7,843 nucleotides of DNA from Deltaproteobacteria bacterium (GTDB lineage: Bacteria; Desulfobacterota; GWC2-55-46; DRQE01). Positions 6,805 through 7,843 of the stretch are shown in pieces. Positions within the stretch are counted from its first letter, which is position 1. The number at the start of each line of letters is the position of its first letter. The stretch lies in the NCBI GenBank assembly GCA_011371515.1, contig DRQE01000029.1, positions 1-7,843 on the forward strand, written 5' to 3'. The notes beneath the pieces are model-generated. The model had not been told where the DNA came from. It saw nothing but the letters and a program-made list of their open reading frames with translations, and did not search any database. The position numbers and the translations under genes are program-made.

Positions 6805-7434
6805 CTACTTGTTCGATGACTGTTTGGGTTCTGTATGGCAGCGGTTACAGTCTGTAAGCGGGAATGCAACCTTGCCATGGCACCTACCACACCATTCACC
6901 ATTGACTATACCCACCATTGACATGTTGTTCTGCCCTTTGGCTGGCACGAATATCTTGGGATGACAGACCTCGCACTTAAGCCAGTATGTGTGAATCCAG
7001 TGAGGATACTTAACATCGTTCACGAACTTACCCTTTGCGGGTATTATTATGTCCATGTCAAGGGGTGGCATCTCTTCGGCATCTGGGTCAAGTGTGCCTC
7101 TTGGTTTTATGAGCCCGTCCTTTACGACCTTTGCCCAGTCAACGAGTCCGTATTTGTCTTTCGGCAGACCCTGTGCAGCAAGAGCCTGTGGATGCCAGCC
7201 CATACCAGCCTTGTAGGCTTCACTTGCAGGTTTGGTCGGATCACCTGTGCCTGCCAGTTTACCGCGGGTATCGAGATATATGATGCTTGTTGGATCGTCA
7301 GGATCTATCACGGGGGTGGCTTCCTTCTTGTTCTGGGCAACCACCTCCTCTGCCTGATTGAAGACCATGCAACCTGTAAATACTACCACAGCCAGTAAAA
7401 GGATTATCTTCGTGAATCTACCCATTGCTTTCAT
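6805..7434 (-). CDS. Triheme c7-type cytochrome lipoprotein, second of three
   Basis: A probable membrane-anchored electron carrier of 209 residues from the ATG at 7434. The N-terminus has basic residues, a hydrophobic core and FTGC, a lipobox-like site with C22 as the lipidated cysteine. Residues 23 to about 139 form an extension without haem motifs, rich in Asp, Pro and Lys, containing WHPQAL (H81) and VDWAKVVKDGLIKPRG. The triheme domain follows: YPHWIH (143-148), CEVCH (154-158), CGRCH (182-186) and CNRCH (196-200), with M173 as a possible axial ligand. From memory, similar extensions precede c7-type domains in other multihaem bacteria. A GTG at 7437 could add one residue, but the ATG sits 8 bases from AAGGAGG, a better distance. 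It lies 26 bases after the first cytochrome gene. It may anchor the two soluble cytochromes' electron path; that is inference. Confidence 0.88.
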   Translation of the reverse strand: MKAMGRFTKIILLLAVVVFTGCMVFNQAEEVVAQNKKEATPVIDPDDPTSIIYLDTRGKLAGTGDPTKPASEAYKAGMGWHPQALAAQGLPKDKYGLVDWAKVVKDGLIKPRGTLDPDAEEMPPLDMDIIIPAKGKFVNDVKYPHWIHTYWLKCEVCHPKIFVPAKGQNNMSMVGIVNGEWCGRCHGKVAFPLTDCNRCHTEPKQSSNK

Positions 7435-7442
7435 CACTCATG

Positions 7443-7449
7443 CCTCCTT
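7443..7449 (-). promoter_or_regulatory. Ribosome binding site of the second cytochrome gene
   Basis: On the - strand AAGGAGG precedes two possible consecutive start codons, GTG (7437-7435) and ATG (7434-7432). The spacer is 5 bases to GTG and 8 to ATG. ATG is favoured by both codon and distance, changing the protein by one residue. Confidence 0.8.
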
Positions 7450-7460
7450 TCAAAAAAAGA

Positions 7461-7805
7461 CTACTTACCCTCATAGGAATGACACCTGTCACAGTACAGT
7501 GGCTCCCATGCTATAAGCCCGTTGTGGCACCTGCCACAGAACTCTCCATCCATTATCGCCTGCATGGTAATATCGTTAGCCCCCTTCTTCATGATGAAGA
7601 TGTCCTCATGACATACCTTGCACTTAAACCTTATCCTGTGGAACCAGTGAGGGAAAACAACAGGTTTGCCCCCCGCCTCTTTCATACTCTCCTTTTTCGT
7701 GTTCAGCACTATGTCGCCATATTCAGCGAGCCCGCTGGTGGCTGAAAGGAGTATAAGTCCACCAGTGAGGAATACCAGTAATAACACCAGAACTCTTCCC
7801 TTCAT
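7461..7805 (-). CDS. Periplasmic triheme c7-type cytochrome, first of three
   Basis: A small exported electron carrier of 114 residues and the first gene of the cytochrome set. A Sec signal peptide (MKGR, long hydrophobic core, cleavage probably after SGLA at residue 27) sends it to the periplasm. The triheme domain shows FPHWFH (51-56) with free histidines H53 and H56, then CKVCH (62-66), CGRCH (90-94) and CDRCH (105-109). GDIV, SMKEAG, PVVFPH and GAND segments are nearly shared with the third gene, marking a duplication. M81 is the conserved candidate axial methionine. The layout matches the c7-type triheme domain family as I know it, which includes repeated domains in Geobacter multihaem cytochromes. 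The start is fixed by AAGGAGG 9 bases upstream. Its physiological partner cannot be read from the window. Confidence 0.91.
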   Translation of the reverse strand: MKGRVLVLLLVFLTGGLILLSATSGLAEYGDIVLNTKKESMKEAGGKPVVFPHWFHRIRFKCKVCHEDIFIMKKGANDITMQAIMDGEFCGRCHNGLIAWEPLYCDRCHSYEGK

Positions 7806-7814
7806 TATCCTTCG

Positions 7815-7821
7815 CCTCCTT
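7815..7821 (-). promoter_or_regulatory. Ribosome binding site of the first cytochrome gene
   Basis: On the - strand AAGGAGG lies 9 bases before the ATG at 7805. The remaining 22 bases to the window edge are A-rich (TAAAAACACAT at 7836-7826) and show no full promoter, so whether another gene of the set lies further upstream cannot be told. Confidence 0.8.
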
Positions 7822-7843
7822 GTTTATGTGTTTTTACTCGCAG

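Noticed and set aside
6961..7398. Open frame of 145 codons on the + strand across the cytochrome lipoprotein gene
   Set aside because: It is the complement of a gene with a lipobox and three CXXCH motifs; the + strand product has no recognisable domain.
7523..7538. 16-base palindrome TGTGGCA-CC-TGCCACA in the first cytochrome gene
   Set aside because: It falls on the codons for the haem motif CGRCH, whose Cys and His codons are naturally near-complementary, so codon constraint explains it.
7586..7600. TCTTCAT-G-ATGAAGA palindrome in the first cytochrome gene
   Set aside because: Seven-base arms are expected about by chance in a window of this size, and it lies in ordinary coding sequence.

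Overview
The window looks like a piece of a bacterial chromosome, probably from an anaerobic or respiratory lineage such as Nitrospirota or a Thermodesulfobacteriota-like group. This assignment is an inference. It rests on heavy use of ATA for isoleucine and AGA/AGG for arginine, on tight operon packing, and on a set of c7-type multihaem cytochromes next to a sugar-phosphate operon. No rRNA, tRNA, CRISPR array, insertion sequence or phage gene was seen.

Region 1 (1-6416, + strand) is one compact sugar-phosphate operon. It follows the 3' end of a DUF502-like membrane protein gene (2-94). The order is transketolase (tkt), glucose-6-phosphate isomerase (pgi), a short-type decarboxylating 6-phosphogluconate dehydrogenase (gnd), an E. 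coli-type glucokinase (glk) and 6-phosphogluconolactonase (pgl). tkt/pgi and glk/pgl overlap by ATGA; the other gaps are 16-31 bases. Together the products phosphorylate glucose, interconvert glucose-6-P and fructose-6-P, hydrolyse 6-phosphogluconolactone, make ribulose-5-P with reduction of NAD(P)+, and shuffle pentose phosphates. Glucose-6-P dehydrogenase (zwf) and transaldolase are not in the window.

Region 2 (6436-7805, - strand) converges on the operon with only 19 bases between stop codons. It holds three consecutive exported cytochromes, read from 7805 down to 6436. Each carries one c7-type triheme domain; the middle one is a probable lipoprotein with a long N-terminal extension. Nine haems are encoded in about 1.4 kb, which fits a periplasmic electron-transfer module. 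The three domains are clearly paralogous, and the first and third genes still match at DNA level.

The most unexpected signals are two near-improbable perfect inverted repeats inside coding sequence. One has 13-base arms across the signal-peptide cleavage region of the third cytochrome gene (6703-6736). The other is a 23-base odd palindrome in tkt (1736-1758). Also notable are a conserved methionine with too few histidines in each triheme domain (predicting mixed His/His and His/Met haems), a CX4CH haem motif created by a 6-base insertion, and an Asn-Asn-Thr cofactor loop in the 6-phosphogluconate dehydrogenase.
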